Source of the DNA: Pseudomonas silvicola
Lineage (GTDB): Bacteria > Pseudomonadota > Gammaproteobacteria > Pseudomonadales > Pseudomonadaceae
DNA length: 64,000 nt
Direction: 5' to 3'
Assembly: GCF_026651855.1 (NCBI RefSeq)
Contig: NZ_CP093280.1
Coordinates: 3,202,001-3,266,000, forward strand
Position numbers and translations under genes: made by a program. Position 1 is the stretch's first letter, and each line of letters starts with the position of its first letter. This document shows positions 17,473 through 26,194 of this stretch, piece by piece. The notes beneath the pieces are model-generated. The model saw only the letters and a list, made by a program, of their open reading frames with translations. It ran no database searches and was not told the DNA's origin.

Positions 17473-18663
17473 ATGTTCAATCGACGCAGTTTTTGTCAGG
17501 CCACCGTGTTGGCGTCAGGCGCATTGGCGCTGGCCTCCAGTCAACTGGCGAATGCCGCAGCGGTCCTTGCGACCCGCGGCCAGACGCTCACTGAAGTAGC
17601 CAGCCTCGATTGGCTGTGCAACGCCGTTGCGCTGACGTCCACCGGGCGGATGTTTGTCGGGCTGCCACGTTGGCCTGGTTTTGAAAAAACACCGTCCATT
17701 GCCGAGGTGCTGGCCGATGGCAGTCTCAAGCCGTTCCCCGGCGGTGACTGGAACCACTGGAGCCCTGGCAAATCTGCGAGCAGGGCCCTGGTCAAGATCA
17801 ACACCATTCATATCTTCGACGACGACACCCTGTGGGCCATTGATCAAGGCGTCGACGCAGGTCCGAACGGGATCAACGACGGCCAGAAGATCCTGCAATT
17901 CGACACCCGTACCGGAAAACTGCTGCGCTCCATCGTGCTGCCGCCTTCGGTTCTGCCCGCCGGTGCCAATCTCAACGACCTGCGCCTGGACAGCGAGCAC
18001 GCCTACCTGACAGATTCAGGGCTGGGCGCAATCATCATCGTCAACCTGAAAACCGGTGTGGCCTTGCGCCGTCTGGCGGACCATCAATCCACCAAGATGA
18101 GTCCGGAGCGGAGGCCGATCGGGGAAGGAGGCCAGCCGCTGTTGAAATCGGACGGTTCGGACCTGCAAGTGCACGCCGACCCCATCGAGATCAGCCCCGA
18201 CGGTCAGTGGTTGTACTATCAGGCGCTGACCGGCCCGCTGTGGCGTGTATCCACCGCCGCCTTGCGCGACATCCAAGTGACCGAGAAGAAACTCGCCGAG
18301 CACATTGAGTTCGTGTACGACACAGGGGCGCTGACCGGCACCGCCATTGACAGCGCAGGCAACCTTTACCTGGGTGAATACGACAAGCCGCGCATCACCG
18401 TGCTGGCACCCGACGGCAGCCTGAACGTGCTGGCACAGGATCCACGCCTGTGGAATCCGGACGCCATGGTCATCTCCGACCAGCGCGAGCTGTACATCCC
18501 GGTTCCGCAGAGCGCCCGTATGGCGTCCAATCGCGGTCCAGGCGGTGTCAGTGCGTTGCAGGTGCCCTTCAAGATCTACAAATTGGCCTTGCCGGCATCT
18601 CTGGGTGCACGGGAGGTCGTGCCCGCCGTCGCGGGAAAGCCTTTACAGGGAGTGCTGTCATGA
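17473..18663 (+). CDS. Major royal jelly protein (MRJP/yellow)-family beta-propeller, exported
   Basis: This 396-residue protein begins MFNRRSFCQATVLASGALALASSQLANAA, a Tat-like signal (NRRSF). The mature part is a six-bladed propeller of the MRJP/yellow family, with phrases such as NDLRLDSEHAYLTDSGLGAIIIVNLKTG, EISPDGQWLYYQALTGPLWRV and GTAIDSAGNLYLGEYD. Bacterial members are often labelled L-dopachrome-tautomerase-related, but their activity is unproven; lactonase-like chemistry is possible by fold. It leads a three-gene operon with a TIM-barrel isomerase and an exported amidohydrolase. Confidence 0.88.
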   Translation: MFNRRSFCQATVLASGALALASSQLANAAAVLATRGQTLTEVASLDWLCNAVALTSTGRMFVGLPRWPGFEKTPSIAEVLADGSLKPFPGGDWNHWSPGKSASRALVKINTIHIFDDDTLWAIDQGVDAGPNGINDGQKILQFDTRTGKLLRSIVLPPSVLPAGANLNDLRLDSEHAYLTDSGLGAIIIVNLKTGVALRRLADHQSTKMSPERRPIGEGGQPLLKSDGSDLQVHADPIEISPDGQWLYYQALTGPLWRVSTAALRDIQVTEKKLAEHIEFVYDTGALTGTAIDSAGNLYLGEYDKPRITVLAPDGSLNVLAQDPRLWNPDAMVISDQRELYIPVPQSARMASNRGPGGVSALQVPFKIYKLALPASLGAREVVPAVAGKPLQGVLS

Positions 18664-19478
18664 ACGTTTGTGTGGTGTCCTGGACCTTGGGTCTGACAGC
18701 GGCAGACAAGGTGGTCGAGAAGGTCAAGGCGTTGGGCCTGGATGGCGTGCAGTACGCCGGTGACCATCGCGATGTGCGCGCCGCCGATCTGCGTGACCGC
18801 GCCAAAGCCGCGGGGCTCAAGATTATTGCTATCGATCCGTTCAATGCCGGTCCCGCCGACCCCGCGAAAGCGACTCAGGACGGAGCAATCGCGTACTACC
18901 GCAAAGTGGTGGACTTCGCGGCCGAGGTGGGAAGCGTGCCCGTCACCCTTCAGGGGCTCTCGCAGTGGACTCGCAATTGCCCGGATCACGCGTCGGCTTA
19001 CCAGCGCTTGCTGGTCTGCTGCAAGGCGGTGGACGAATACGCGCGCAGCCGTGGCGTGCGGACGTTGTACGAGGTGTGCAACCACTATGAGGTGCCGCTG
19101 ATTCACACCGCCAGGCAGTGTCATACGCTGCTGTCGGACATCGGTTCAGACAATGTGGGCATGATCCTCGACAGCTTCCACATGAACATCAACGAGCCCG
19201 ACCCGCTGCAGACCCTGCGCGACAACGCCCGCATCACGGCGATCTATCACATATCCGATTCAGGTCGAGGCGGGATCGGCAGTGGCCATATCGACTTCGA
19301 TGCCCACCTGCGTGCACTGCGGGAAAATGGCTTCACCGGCGATGTGGCGATTGAACCGGTCCTGGAACACCTGACCCCCAGCCATGCTCCAACGACCGAT
19401 GTCGACCGGCGTGCACTGGATGAAGCAATACGTCGCAGCGCGCAGAAGTGGCGGGGGTACGTGACCGCAGCCGGATGA
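18660..19478 (+). CDS. Sugar phosphate isomerase/epimerase-like TIM-barrel protein
   Basis: This 272-residue protein of the xylose-isomerase-like/AP-endonuclease-2 superfamily starts with ATG overlapping the previous stop as ATGA. Metal ligands are visible: Glu in LYEVCNHYE, Asp in MILDSFHMNI, His in AIYHISDS and Glu in VAIEPVLEH. It is cytoplasmic, with no signal. Relatives act as keto-sugar epimerases or inosose/hydroxypyruvate isomerases. The specific reaction is not known. Confidence 0.88.
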   Translation: MNVCVVSWTLGLTAADKVVEKVKALGLDGVQYAGDHRDVRAADLRDRAKAAGLKIIAIDPFNAGPADPAKATQDGAIAYYRKVVDFAAEVGSVPVTLQGLSQWTRNCPDHASAYQRLLVCCKAVDEYARSRGVRTLYEVCNHYEVPLIHTARQCHTLLSDIGSDNVGMILDSFHMNINEPDPLQTLRDNARITAIYHISDSGRGGIGSGHIDFDAHLRALRENGFTGDVAIEPVLEHLTPSHAPTTDVDRRALDEAIRRSAQKWRGYVTAAG

Positions 19479-19517
19479 GTCGTCTGACCCGATACCTTGG
19501 CTAACAGGAGAAACCCA

Positions 19518-20915
19518 ATGCCGATCGATCCACGTCTGGACCGTCGAACGCTGCTCAAGGTGGGGGCCGCCCTGACTGCGGGTGCTGCACTGCCTGGTTG
19601 GGCAGCAACGCCGACGTTACCCGCGTCGCCTGGCAACACGCTGTTGATCAAGCAGGCGACGGTACTGACCATGGACCAGGCATTGGGCGATCTGCCGCGT
19701 GGCGATGTGTTGATCGAGAATGGCGCCATCAGTGCTGTGGCACCTCAGCTCGACAGCACGGGTGCGCAGGTGGTTGACGCCCGGGGCATGATCCTGATTC
19801 CCGGTCTGATCGACAGCCATTGGCACCTCTGGAACAGTTTTTTACGCAACAGCGCGCCCACCGCCCAAGGTGCGGCGTTCTTCAAGTCCCAAGTGGCGCA
19901 AAGCACGCGTTTCACCCCGCAATTATCAGCCTTGGGCGTTCGTCTGGGGCTGGCCGAAGCCATCCACGCCGGTATTACCACGGTCAGCAACTGGTCGCAC
20001 AACCTGCGTCATCCGGACTTCGCTGAGGCCGAGTTGCAGGCGATGAGCGCCAGCGGTCTGCGCACGCGTCTGTGGTACGGCTACCCGCAGGACCTGGCGC
20101 CTACGGACAAGATGGACTTGCAGAACATCCAGCGCATTCAACAGCAGATGCAGACGTCCGGTCGCGGCCGCCTGGATCTGGGGCTGGCCATACGTGGCCC
20201 CGAGCGCACCGGGCCGCCGGTCTGGCGCGAAGAGTTCGCTTTTGCCAAGGCGCACAGTTTGCCGGTGTCCACCCACATTGCCGTGACCCGCAAAACACAA
20301 CAGCAAAGGGCCGTTCAACAACTGGCACGCGACGGTTGGCTTAATCCTTCGCTGCAGTTGGTGCACGCCACCCATGTCGATGCCCAAGACATCGAACACA
20401 TCGCCAGCAGTGGCGCGAGCGTGTGCCTGACGCCCCTGACCGAGATGCGCGTTGGTTATGGGCTGGCGCCCGTCATGGCGCTACACCACGCGAAGATCGC
20501 CCTGAGCACCGGGATCGACACGCTGGTGCTCAGTGGCAACGCCAACCCGTTCATGGTGATGCAGACGTTGCTGAACCTTGCCACCGGCATGAGCGAAAAC
20601 GAGCTGGCGCTCAAACCCGCCGAGGTCTTGCATTGGTCCACTCTGGGGGCTGCCCGCATCATGGGGCTGGAGGCGGTGACGGGTTCGATCAGCGTGGGCA
20701 AGCGCGCCGACCTCGCCTTGATTGACGGCCGACGGCTGGGGCTGTTCCCGTTGACCGACCCGTACGCGGCGGTGGTGCAGTCGGCGACCCCGGCCGATGT
20801 CGACACGGTCATTGCCGACGGCCGCGTGCTGAAACAAGGCGGGCGATTGCTGCACATCGACATTCAGGCCCTCGCCGACGACGCCAACCGGGGGTGGGCC
20901 AGCATCCGCGGATGA
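19518..20915 (+). CDS. Exported metal-dependent amidohydrolase
   Basis: This 465-residue protein starts MPIDPRLDRRTLLKVGAALTAGAALPGWA, a Tat signal (DRRTLLK). AGGAG lies seven bases upstream of the ATG. The amidohydrolase barrel has the first-strand HxH in PGLIDSHWHLW, a His in PVSTHIAV, His in LVHATHVD and an Asp in STGIDTL. Relatives deaminate or hydrolyse cyclic amides (cytosine deaminase/chlorohydrolase group); periplasmic placement is less usual. With the MRJP protein it suggests periplasmic handling of a cyclic substrate. Convergent LysR gene starts seven bases downstream. Confidence 0.88.
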   Translation: MPIDPRLDRRTLLKVGAALTAGAALPGWAATPTLPASPGNTLLIKQATVLTMDQALGDLPRGDVLIENGAISAVAPQLDSTGAQVVDARGMILIPGLIDSHWHLWNSFLRNSAPTAQGAAFFKSQVAQSTRFTPQLSALGVRLGLAEAIHAGITTVSNWSHNLRHPDFAEAELQAMSASGLRTRLWYGYPQDLAPTDKMDLQNIQRIQQQMQTSGRGRLDLGLAIRGPERTGPPVWREEFAFAKAHSLPVSTHIAVTRKTQQQRAVQQLARDGWLNPSLQLVHATHVDAQDIEHIASSGASVCLTPLTEMRVGYGLAPVMALHHAKIALSTGIDTLVLSGNANPFMVMQTLLNLATGMSENELALKPAEVLHWSTLGAARIMGLEAVTGSISVGKRADLALIDGRRLGLFPLTDPYAAVVQSATPADVDTVIADGRVLKQGGRLLHIDIQALADDANRGWASIRG

Positions 20916-20921
20916 CGGGGT

Positions 20922-21827
20922 TCAGGTCAGCCAGCCCGGGTCGTGCAGCGCTGTGCTGACGTGCGCGGCGGCCAAGGCGCAGGCCGGGTTGTCGGTTTCC
21001 TCGCGCCAGGCCAGGATCAGTTCCGCAAACACATCGTCGATGTCCTGCAACGGCTTGAGCACCACCCCGGCCGGCAGGACCCGCTCTGCCGATTGCGGCA
21101 CCAGCCCGACACCCAGTCCTGCGCCGACCAGCGCCAGGATCGAGTGCGTCTGGGTGACGTGTTGAATGTCGGCGAGATTGACGTTGCACACGTGCATCAA
21201 GCCCACGATCAGGTCATGCAAATACACTCCTTCCACAGGCGGGTAGGTGATCAGGGTCTCCCCGCCAAGTTCCCCCGGCGTAATCGCGGCCGCCTCGGCC
21301 AGCGGGTGCCCCACGGGCAACACCACACACAGCGGCTCACGAAAAACGCGCAGCGACACCACGCCGGGCTGAAGGCCCAACGGCCGTGACACGCCGATAT
21401 CGATGCGTTCTTCACGCAGCGCCAGCACCTGTTGTGCCGAGGTCATCTCGCGCAGGGTCAGGGTGACTTCGGGCATCTGCGTGCGCAACAGGGAGACGAA
21501 GCGCGGCAGGAACACATAACTGGATGCCGCCGTGAACGCGATGATCAGCGAGCCGGAATCTCCACCTGCAATGCGTCGCGCATCACGAATGGCCTCGTTG
21601 GACTGAGCCATGATACGCCGTGCCGAGCGGGCGAAGTTTTGCCCCGCCGGGGTCAGGCGAATGGCGCGTGCGGTGCGCTCGAAGAGCAGGGCGCCCACTT
21701 GATGTTCCAGCGCCTGAATCTGTCGGGTCAGCGGCGGCTGGGTCATGTTGAGTCGTTGGGCAGCGCGACGAAAATTCATTTCGTCGACCACGGCGAGGAA
21801 GCAACGGAGCTGGGCGAAGGTCATCAT
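20922..21827 (-). CDS. LysR-family regulator
   Basis: This 301-residue LysR protein has its HTH at LNFRRAAQRLNMTQPPLTRQI (FDR-type family HTH, residues ~15-37) and an effector domain after ~90. It is divergent from the Ldh-family dehydrogenase at 21953 and its permease, which it probably controls. It ends tail-to-tail with the amidohydrolase. The 125-bp divergent region shows no copy of the motif found before the other two LysR genes. Confidence 0.9.
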   Translation of the reverse strand: MMTFAQLRCFLAVVDEMNFRRAAQRLNMTQPPLTRQIQALEHQVGALLFERTARAIRLTPAGQNFARSARRIMAQSNEAIRDARRIAGGDSGSLIIAFTAASSYVFLPRFVSLLRTQMPEVTLTLREMTSAQQVLALREERIDIGVSRPLGLQPGVVSLRVFREPLCVVLPVGHPLAEAAAITPGELGGETLITYPPVEGVYLHDLIVGLMHVCNVNLADIQHVTQTHSILALVGAGLGVGLVPQSAERVLPAGVVLKPLQDIDDVFAELILAWREETDNPACALAAAHVSTALHDPGWLT

Positions 21828-21952
21828 CGATGCACAATAAGTATCAACTGATTCAGACGCAAGCGTAGACGGTATCAGGTATCGGTCTTAATTTTTCTCT
21901 TATCCCCATGGGCCATCACCGGTCCAGGCACAAAAAGAGAAGAGGACACCCG

Positions 21953-23047
21953 ATGACCGCCATTCAACCTCCGCAATCCCTCAGCCGGCAATCTGACCTG
22001 CGACGCCCCCATGAGGCGTTGAGCGATTTCGCGTGCGCGCTGTTCTGCGCTGCCGGCATGGATGTTGACAAAGCGCGCTGCGTCGCCGATTTACTGCTGC
22101 TCACGGACATGATGGGGCGCCACACCCACGGTCTGGCACAGTGTGCGCCGTACCTGGTCGAACTTGCCCACGGCCGGATGACCGCGACCGGCGAGCCGCA
22201 GTCGCTGAGAGACACAGGTTCCACGGTGGTCTGGGATGGCGACTACCGACCCGGTCTGTGGCTGATGCAGCGGGCGCTAACCTTGGGCTTCGAGCGTTTG
22301 CCGGATCACGGCGTGTTCACATTTGCCATGCGCCGCAGCCATCACATCGGCTGTCTGGCAGCCCTGGCCAAGCAGGCAACGGATCGCGGCTATTACGCGA
22401 TGATCGCCTCATCCGGCCCACACACCAAAGCCGTTGCGCCGTTTGGCGGCAAGCAGGGGCTGTTCAGTCCCAACCCGTTTGCCTTCGCCTTTCCGACCTC
22501 CCATGCCCCGGTCCTGGTGGACACCTGCGCGTCGATCACCACGATCTCCATGACCCGTCAGAAAGCTGCTGCCGGGGAGTCTTTTGAACACCCCTGGTTG
22601 TTGGACAACCACGGCGTGCCCACGCGTGATCCCTCGGTGCTGGAACGTGCCGACGAGCGCGGCAGCATGATGCTGCTGGGCGGGGCAGAGTCCGGGCACA
22701 AGGGCTTTGGTCTGGCTTTGATGGTCGAGGCGTTGACCCAGGGACTGTCGGGCTTCGGACGCCGCGACGCGCCCACCCGTTGGGGTGCCAGTGTCTACCT
22801 GCAGCTGATTGATCCCGCTGCGTTCGCAGGCGCGGATGCCGCCTTGGCACAGATGGATTTTCTCGCTGAGCAATGCCACGCCAATCCGCCCATCAACCCC
22901 GACCAGCCGGTTCGCCTGCCGGGTGAGCAAGCCACGCGCAACATTCAAGCCCATCGCCGCGAGGGCGTCCCGGTGTCGCCGGAAACCGCCAAAACCTTGC
23001 GTGAATGGGCGCAAAAGCTGGGGGTGAACGCCGCCGTGCTTGGCTGA
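21953..23047 (+). CDS. Ldh-family (malate/L-lactate-type) NAD(P)H oxidoreductase
   Basis: This 364-residue protein of the Ldh_2 family has the N-terminal GRHTHGLAQCAPYLVEL motif, MRRSHHIGCLAALAKQA (catalytic His region) and GHKGFGLALMVEALTQGLSG near residue 240. The family reduces 2-keto acids (sulfolactate, ureidoglycolate, diketogulonate, malate). AGAGGA precedes the ATG at 21953. The ACS permease follows 65 bp later, so the likely substrate is a sugar-derived keto or hydroxy acid brought in by it. Confidence 0.9.
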   Translation: MTAIQPPQSLSRQSDLRRPHEALSDFACALFCAAGMDVDKARCVADLLLLTDMMGRHTHGLAQCAPYLVELAHGRMTATGEPQSLRDTGSTVVWDGDYRPGLWLMQRALTLGFERLPDHGVFTFAMRRSHHIGCLAALAKQATDRGYYAMIASSGPHTKAVAPFGGKQGLFSPNPFAFAFPTSHAPVLVDTCASITTISMTRQKAAAGESFEHPWLLDNHGVPTRDPSVLERADERGSMMLLGGAESGHKGFGLALMVEALTQGLSGFGRRDAPTRWGASVYLQLIDPAAFAGADAALAQMDFLAEQCHANPPINPDQPVRLPGEQATRNIQAHRREGVPVSPETAKTLREWAQKLGVNAAVLG

Positions 23048-23112
23048 AATTTCCCGGTTTTCAATTCCCGCGACACAGAACGAACAGCCATAAAAACAAC
23101 AAGGGGTTCGAC

Positions 23113-24405
23113 ATGAAATTTGAAACGATCGATACCAGCCAGCGCACCCGCGCGCGCTGGCTGATGCTCGGTATGGTGTTCATCGGCACCATCGTCAACT
23201 ACCTGGACCGCTCCAACATGTCCATTGTCGCGCCGCTGATCTCCAAGGAGTACGGCGTCAGTCCGGTGGCCATGGGCTTCATGTTTTCCGCGTTTTCCTG
23301 GGCATATGCCGCTGCGACATTGCCGGGCGGTTACCTGCTGGATCGCTTCGGCACGCGAATCACCTACGGCTTGTGTCTGACGGGCTGGTCCTTGCTGACC
23401 GTATTGCAAGCCTTTGCCGGAGGCTTCGCATCGTTGTTTGGTATGCGCCTGGGTGTGGGCGCCGCTGAGGCGCCTGCCTTTCCGGCCAACAACAAGCTGG
23501 TCACGGCGTGGTTCCCGCAGAAAGAGCGGGGCGTGGCGGGTAGCGTGTGTTCCATGGGCATTTACGTGGGCACGGCGTTGCTGACCCCGTGCATGTTCTG
23601 GATCGCCTCGCATTACGGCTGGCGTGAGGTGTTCCTGGTGTCGGGTGGTATCGGGTTGGTCTGGGCGCTGGTGTGGTTCAAGGTGTATCGCGACCCGGCC
23701 GACAGCAAAATTGCCAACCCTGAAGAGTTGGCCTATATCCGCGAGGGCGGTGCATTGGTCACGCGTACTGCCAAAGGCGAGCCGTTTCGCTGGGACCAGT
23801 TTCGCAAGCTCATGACCTACCGTCAGGTGTGGGGCGTGTGCATCGGAAAGCTGGCCGCAACCACGACGCTGTATTTCTTCCTGACCTGGTTCCCCACGTA
23901 CCTGGTTCAACAGCGTGGCATGAGCATGCTCAACGCCGGATTTGCTTCGATAGGCCCCTATCTGGCGGCAGCGGTCGGGGTGATGTTCGGTGGCTGGTGG
24001 GGCGACTGGATGATCAAGCGCGGCATCAGCGTCAACGTGGCGCGCAAAGCGCCGATGGTCATTGGCCTGATCGCCACCGGCAGTATTGTGCTGGCGAACT
24101 ACACCGACTCCAACGCGCTGGTGATCGCCATCCTGTCATTTGCTTTTTTCGCTCAAGGCATGTCGTCGACCAACTGGGTGGTGATCGCAGAAATTGCGCC
24201 GCGCAACCTGGTCGGGATGACCGGTAGCGTGATCAGCTTCGCCAGCAACCTGGCGGGGATCATCACGCCCATCACCATTGGCTACATCGTGCAACGCACC
24301 GGGTCGTTCGAGTGGGCACTGGGTTTCTGTGCCATCGTGGCGCTGATTGGCGCTTTTTCCTACACCTTCATCCTCGGCAAGGTCGAACGCCTGGTCATCG
24401 ACTGA
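23113..24405 (+). CDS. ACS-family MFS sugar-acid permease
   Basis: This 430-residue, twelve-helix permease starts MKFETIDTSQRTRARWLML, with AAGGGG upstream of the ATG at 23113. Family motifs: NYLDRSNMSIVAPL, DRFGTRITYG, LGVGAAEAPAFPANNKLVTAWFP. It is in an operon with the Ldh-family dehydrogenase, regulated by the divergent LysR. A hairpin terminator follows. Exact substrate unknown. Confidence 0.9.
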   Translation: MKFETIDTSQRTRARWLMLGMVFIGTIVNYLDRSNMSIVAPLISKEYGVSPVAMGFMFSAFSWAYAAATLPGGYLLDRFGTRITYGLCLTGWSLLTVLQAFAGGFASLFGMRLGVGAAEAPAFPANNKLVTAWFPQKERGVAGSVCSMGIYVGTALLTPCMFWIASHYGWREVFLVSGGIGLVWALVWFKVYRDPADSKIANPEELAYIREGGALVTRTAKGEPFRWDQFRKLMTYRQVWGVCIGKLAATTTLYFFLTWFPTYLVQQRGMSMLNAGFASIGPYLAAAVGVMFGGWWGDWMIKRGISVNVARKAPMVIGLIATGSIVLANYTDSNALVIAILSFAFFAQGMSSTNWVVIAEIAPRNLVGMTGSVISFASNLAGIITPITIGYIVQRTGSFEWALGFCAIVALIGAFSYTFILGKVERLVID

Positions 24406-24417
24406 GCACTGGCAATC

Positions 24418-24455
24418 GACGGTCTAGCGAAGCGTGCGCGTTTCGCCAGACCGTT
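24418..24455. terminator. Convergent hairpin terminator
   Basis: ACGGTCT-x-GCGAA pairs with TTCGC-x-AGACCGT around a short loop. It lies between the permease end (24405, plus) and the acetamidase end (24477, minus). There is no strong T-run, so efficiency is uncertain. Confidence 0.55.
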
Positions 24456-24476
24456 GCAGCGTTCCCTGGCGGGGAG

Positions 24477-25460
24477 TTACAAATAACGTTTGTCGATCGC
24501 CGCGCCCACCGAGTATTTGGGGTCCACGAAGTTGCCCAAGCGCACCTTTCCGCACTGGCTGAGCATCATGTAGGCGTCCCAGCGGTCGAAACCGTATTCT
24601 TTTTCCAGCCACAGAATCAGCTCGCAATAGGCAATCCGCGTTGCGTCTTCAAGTGGCCGCGCACTGCCGATGGCCATCAGCATCGACTCCGTTTCCAGGC
24701 GTGGCCAGTCTATATTCCAGTTCTTGATCAGCTCGACGTGGATGGTCGTCGTGCTTTCGAACTCCACCGCTGTACCACAGACCTCGCCATCCCCTTGGCA
24801 GGCGTGGGCGTCGCCGATGAACAAACGTCCGCCCGGCGAGCGCACCGGCAAGTAGGTAATGCTGCCTGGCCCCATGTCGGGGAGGTCCATATTGCCGCCG
24901 TGGTTGTCGGGGGTCAGGGAGTTGATGGAGTCTATTTCAGGCGACAGGCTCAGGGTACCGATGTGCGGGCGATAGGGCAGGGTGACACGCTCACTCCAAT
25001 GCACATGCTGCTCGTCCACGTGAATCTTGCGGGTGATTTCGGGCAGCGGGTCGGTGAGCATCGCGGTAAGGTCGGTGCCGGTCAGCGCGCCGAAGCGTGG
25101 AATCATGCAGCACGTGCCCCGTGGATTATCACCTCGCGGGAGGATTGACTCGATCCGCACCGCGACGACGTCACCTTTCTGCGCGCCCTCGATCATGATC
25201 GGACCGCTTTGTGGGTTGAGAAACGGCATGCGCAGCAGTTCACTGGGGCGGTCGTGCTCATGCTTGATCTTGCCTTCAAACGCGTCACTGGTTTGCACCA
25301 CGACGCGGTCACCCGGCTGAATGTGTAACACGGGGGCGGAATACGGCCCCATGGTGTAGTGAAACGTGCCTTGGCGTTCGGTGGACAGGTCGTGGGTTTC
25401 ACCCACGTTACCGCGTGCCACGCCACGGGTGTACATGATTGATTGTTCCAGCCAGCTCAT
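24477..25460 (-). CDS. Acetamidase/formamidase family amidohydrolase
   Basis: This 327-residue protein of the FmdA/AmdA family hydrolyses short amides to the acid plus ammonia. Conserved pieces include VLHIQPGDRVVVQTSDAFEG, GDVVAVRIESILPRG, SPGGRLFIGDAHACQGDGEVCGTAVE and the C-terminal YMMLSQCGKVRLGNFVDPKYSV. It lies 119 bp downstream of amiR on the same strand; a TCACGGC/GCCGTGA hairpin lies in the gap. It is well placed to finish nitrile breakdown: nitrile hydratase makes the amide and this enzyme releases ammonia. Confidence 0.9.
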   Translation of the reverse strand: MSWLEQSIMYTRGVARGNVGETHDLSTERQGTFHYTMGPYSAPVLHIQPGDRVVVQTSDAFEGKIKHEHDRPSELLRMPFLNPQSGPIMIEGAQKGDVVAVRIESILPRGDNPRGTCCMIPRFGALTGTDLTAMLTDPLPEITRKIHVDEQHVHWSERVTLPYRPHIGTLSLSPEIDSINSLTPDNHGGNMDLPDMGPGSITYLPVRSPGGRLFIGDAHACQGDGEVCGTAVEFESTTTIHVELIKNWNIDWPRLETESMLMAIGSARPLEDATRIAYCELILWLEKEYGFDRWDAYMMLSQCGKVRLGNFVDPKYSVGAAIDKRYL

Positions 25461-25579
25461 CTGTTGACTCCTTTTTCTTTAGGCAAAAAAATCCCTGACG
25501 GACATATTCCTATGCGCCTTGATGGGACTTGATCGAGAGACGTCACGGCTCCTGGCCGTGAACGTAAGTGGGGGCCGGG

Positions 25580-26194
25580 TCAGCGCCTTCGCTGGCTAAG
25601 CACCCGGTCCAGCGAGCTTTTCAGGCATCCGCTTTGCAAAAAGTGCAGGCACATCTCCTCCATGCTCACCTGATTGGCCATGCTCGACTGCATGAGCTGC
25701 TCATAGGCCTCGTCGTCGTCGATGTTGGCCACCTCCATCAGTTTGACCACTGCCTTGAGCACCACGCGCCTGGCCCTGACGCGTTCCTGCAATGCACAGA
25801 TTTGTGCGTGTGACTGGCGACGTGCGGCAAATTCATACAGGGCTTGCTGTAACGCCAGGAACGTCCCGCTGGAACGCACCGGCTTGACCAGAAACGCACA
25901 CACCCGCTGCGTCAGCGACCAGTGAATCCGCTCAGGTGTTTCCGCACTGAACATGGCAATCAATGGCACTAGCGGGTCGCCATCGGCCCACGGGAAGGTG
26001 TTTTTATGCGCCTGATTGGCATCGAAAAAACACATATCCACCGTTGACCAATCGATGACGTGCCCTTCGGTCGGTTCAATGATGTTCAGCCCCAGCCGCA
26101 CCAGTTGCTCGCTCAGCACCGTATAGTCATGGTCCCGTTTGTGCAGGATCAGCACGCGATGGTCTCGCACATTCGGAAGCCGCAAGCCTTTCAT
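25580..26194 (-). CDS. amiR: AmiR-type ANTAR antitermination regulator
   Basis: This 204-residue protein has a pseudo-receiver domain (~1-125), a short coiled coil (~130-150) and a C-terminal ANTAR RNA-binding domain (RRVVLKAVVKLMEVANIDDDEAYEQLM). In P. aeruginosa, AmiR is held by AmiC and on amide binding prevents termination in the amidase leader RNA. The ATG at 26194 overlaps the amiC stop as ATGA, fitting a fixed stoichiometry. Probable RNA target here: the attenuator before nitrile hydratase (30696-30808), which is inferred. Confidence 0.9.
   Translation of the reverse strand: MKGLRLPNVRDHRVLILHKRDHDYTVLSEQLVRLGLNIIEPTEGHVIDWSTVDMCFFDANQAHKNTFPWADGDPLVPLIAMFSAETPERIHWSLTQRVCAFLVKPVRSSGTFLALQQALYEFAARRQSHAQICALQERVRARRVVLKAVVKLMEVANIDDDEAYEQLMQSSMANQVSMEEMCLHFLQSGCLKSSLDRVLSQRRR

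Noticed and set aside
25507-25560. Separate attenuator before the acetamidase gene
   Set aside because: A TCACGGC/GCCGTGA hairpin is present, but no T-run follows it in the transcribed direction.
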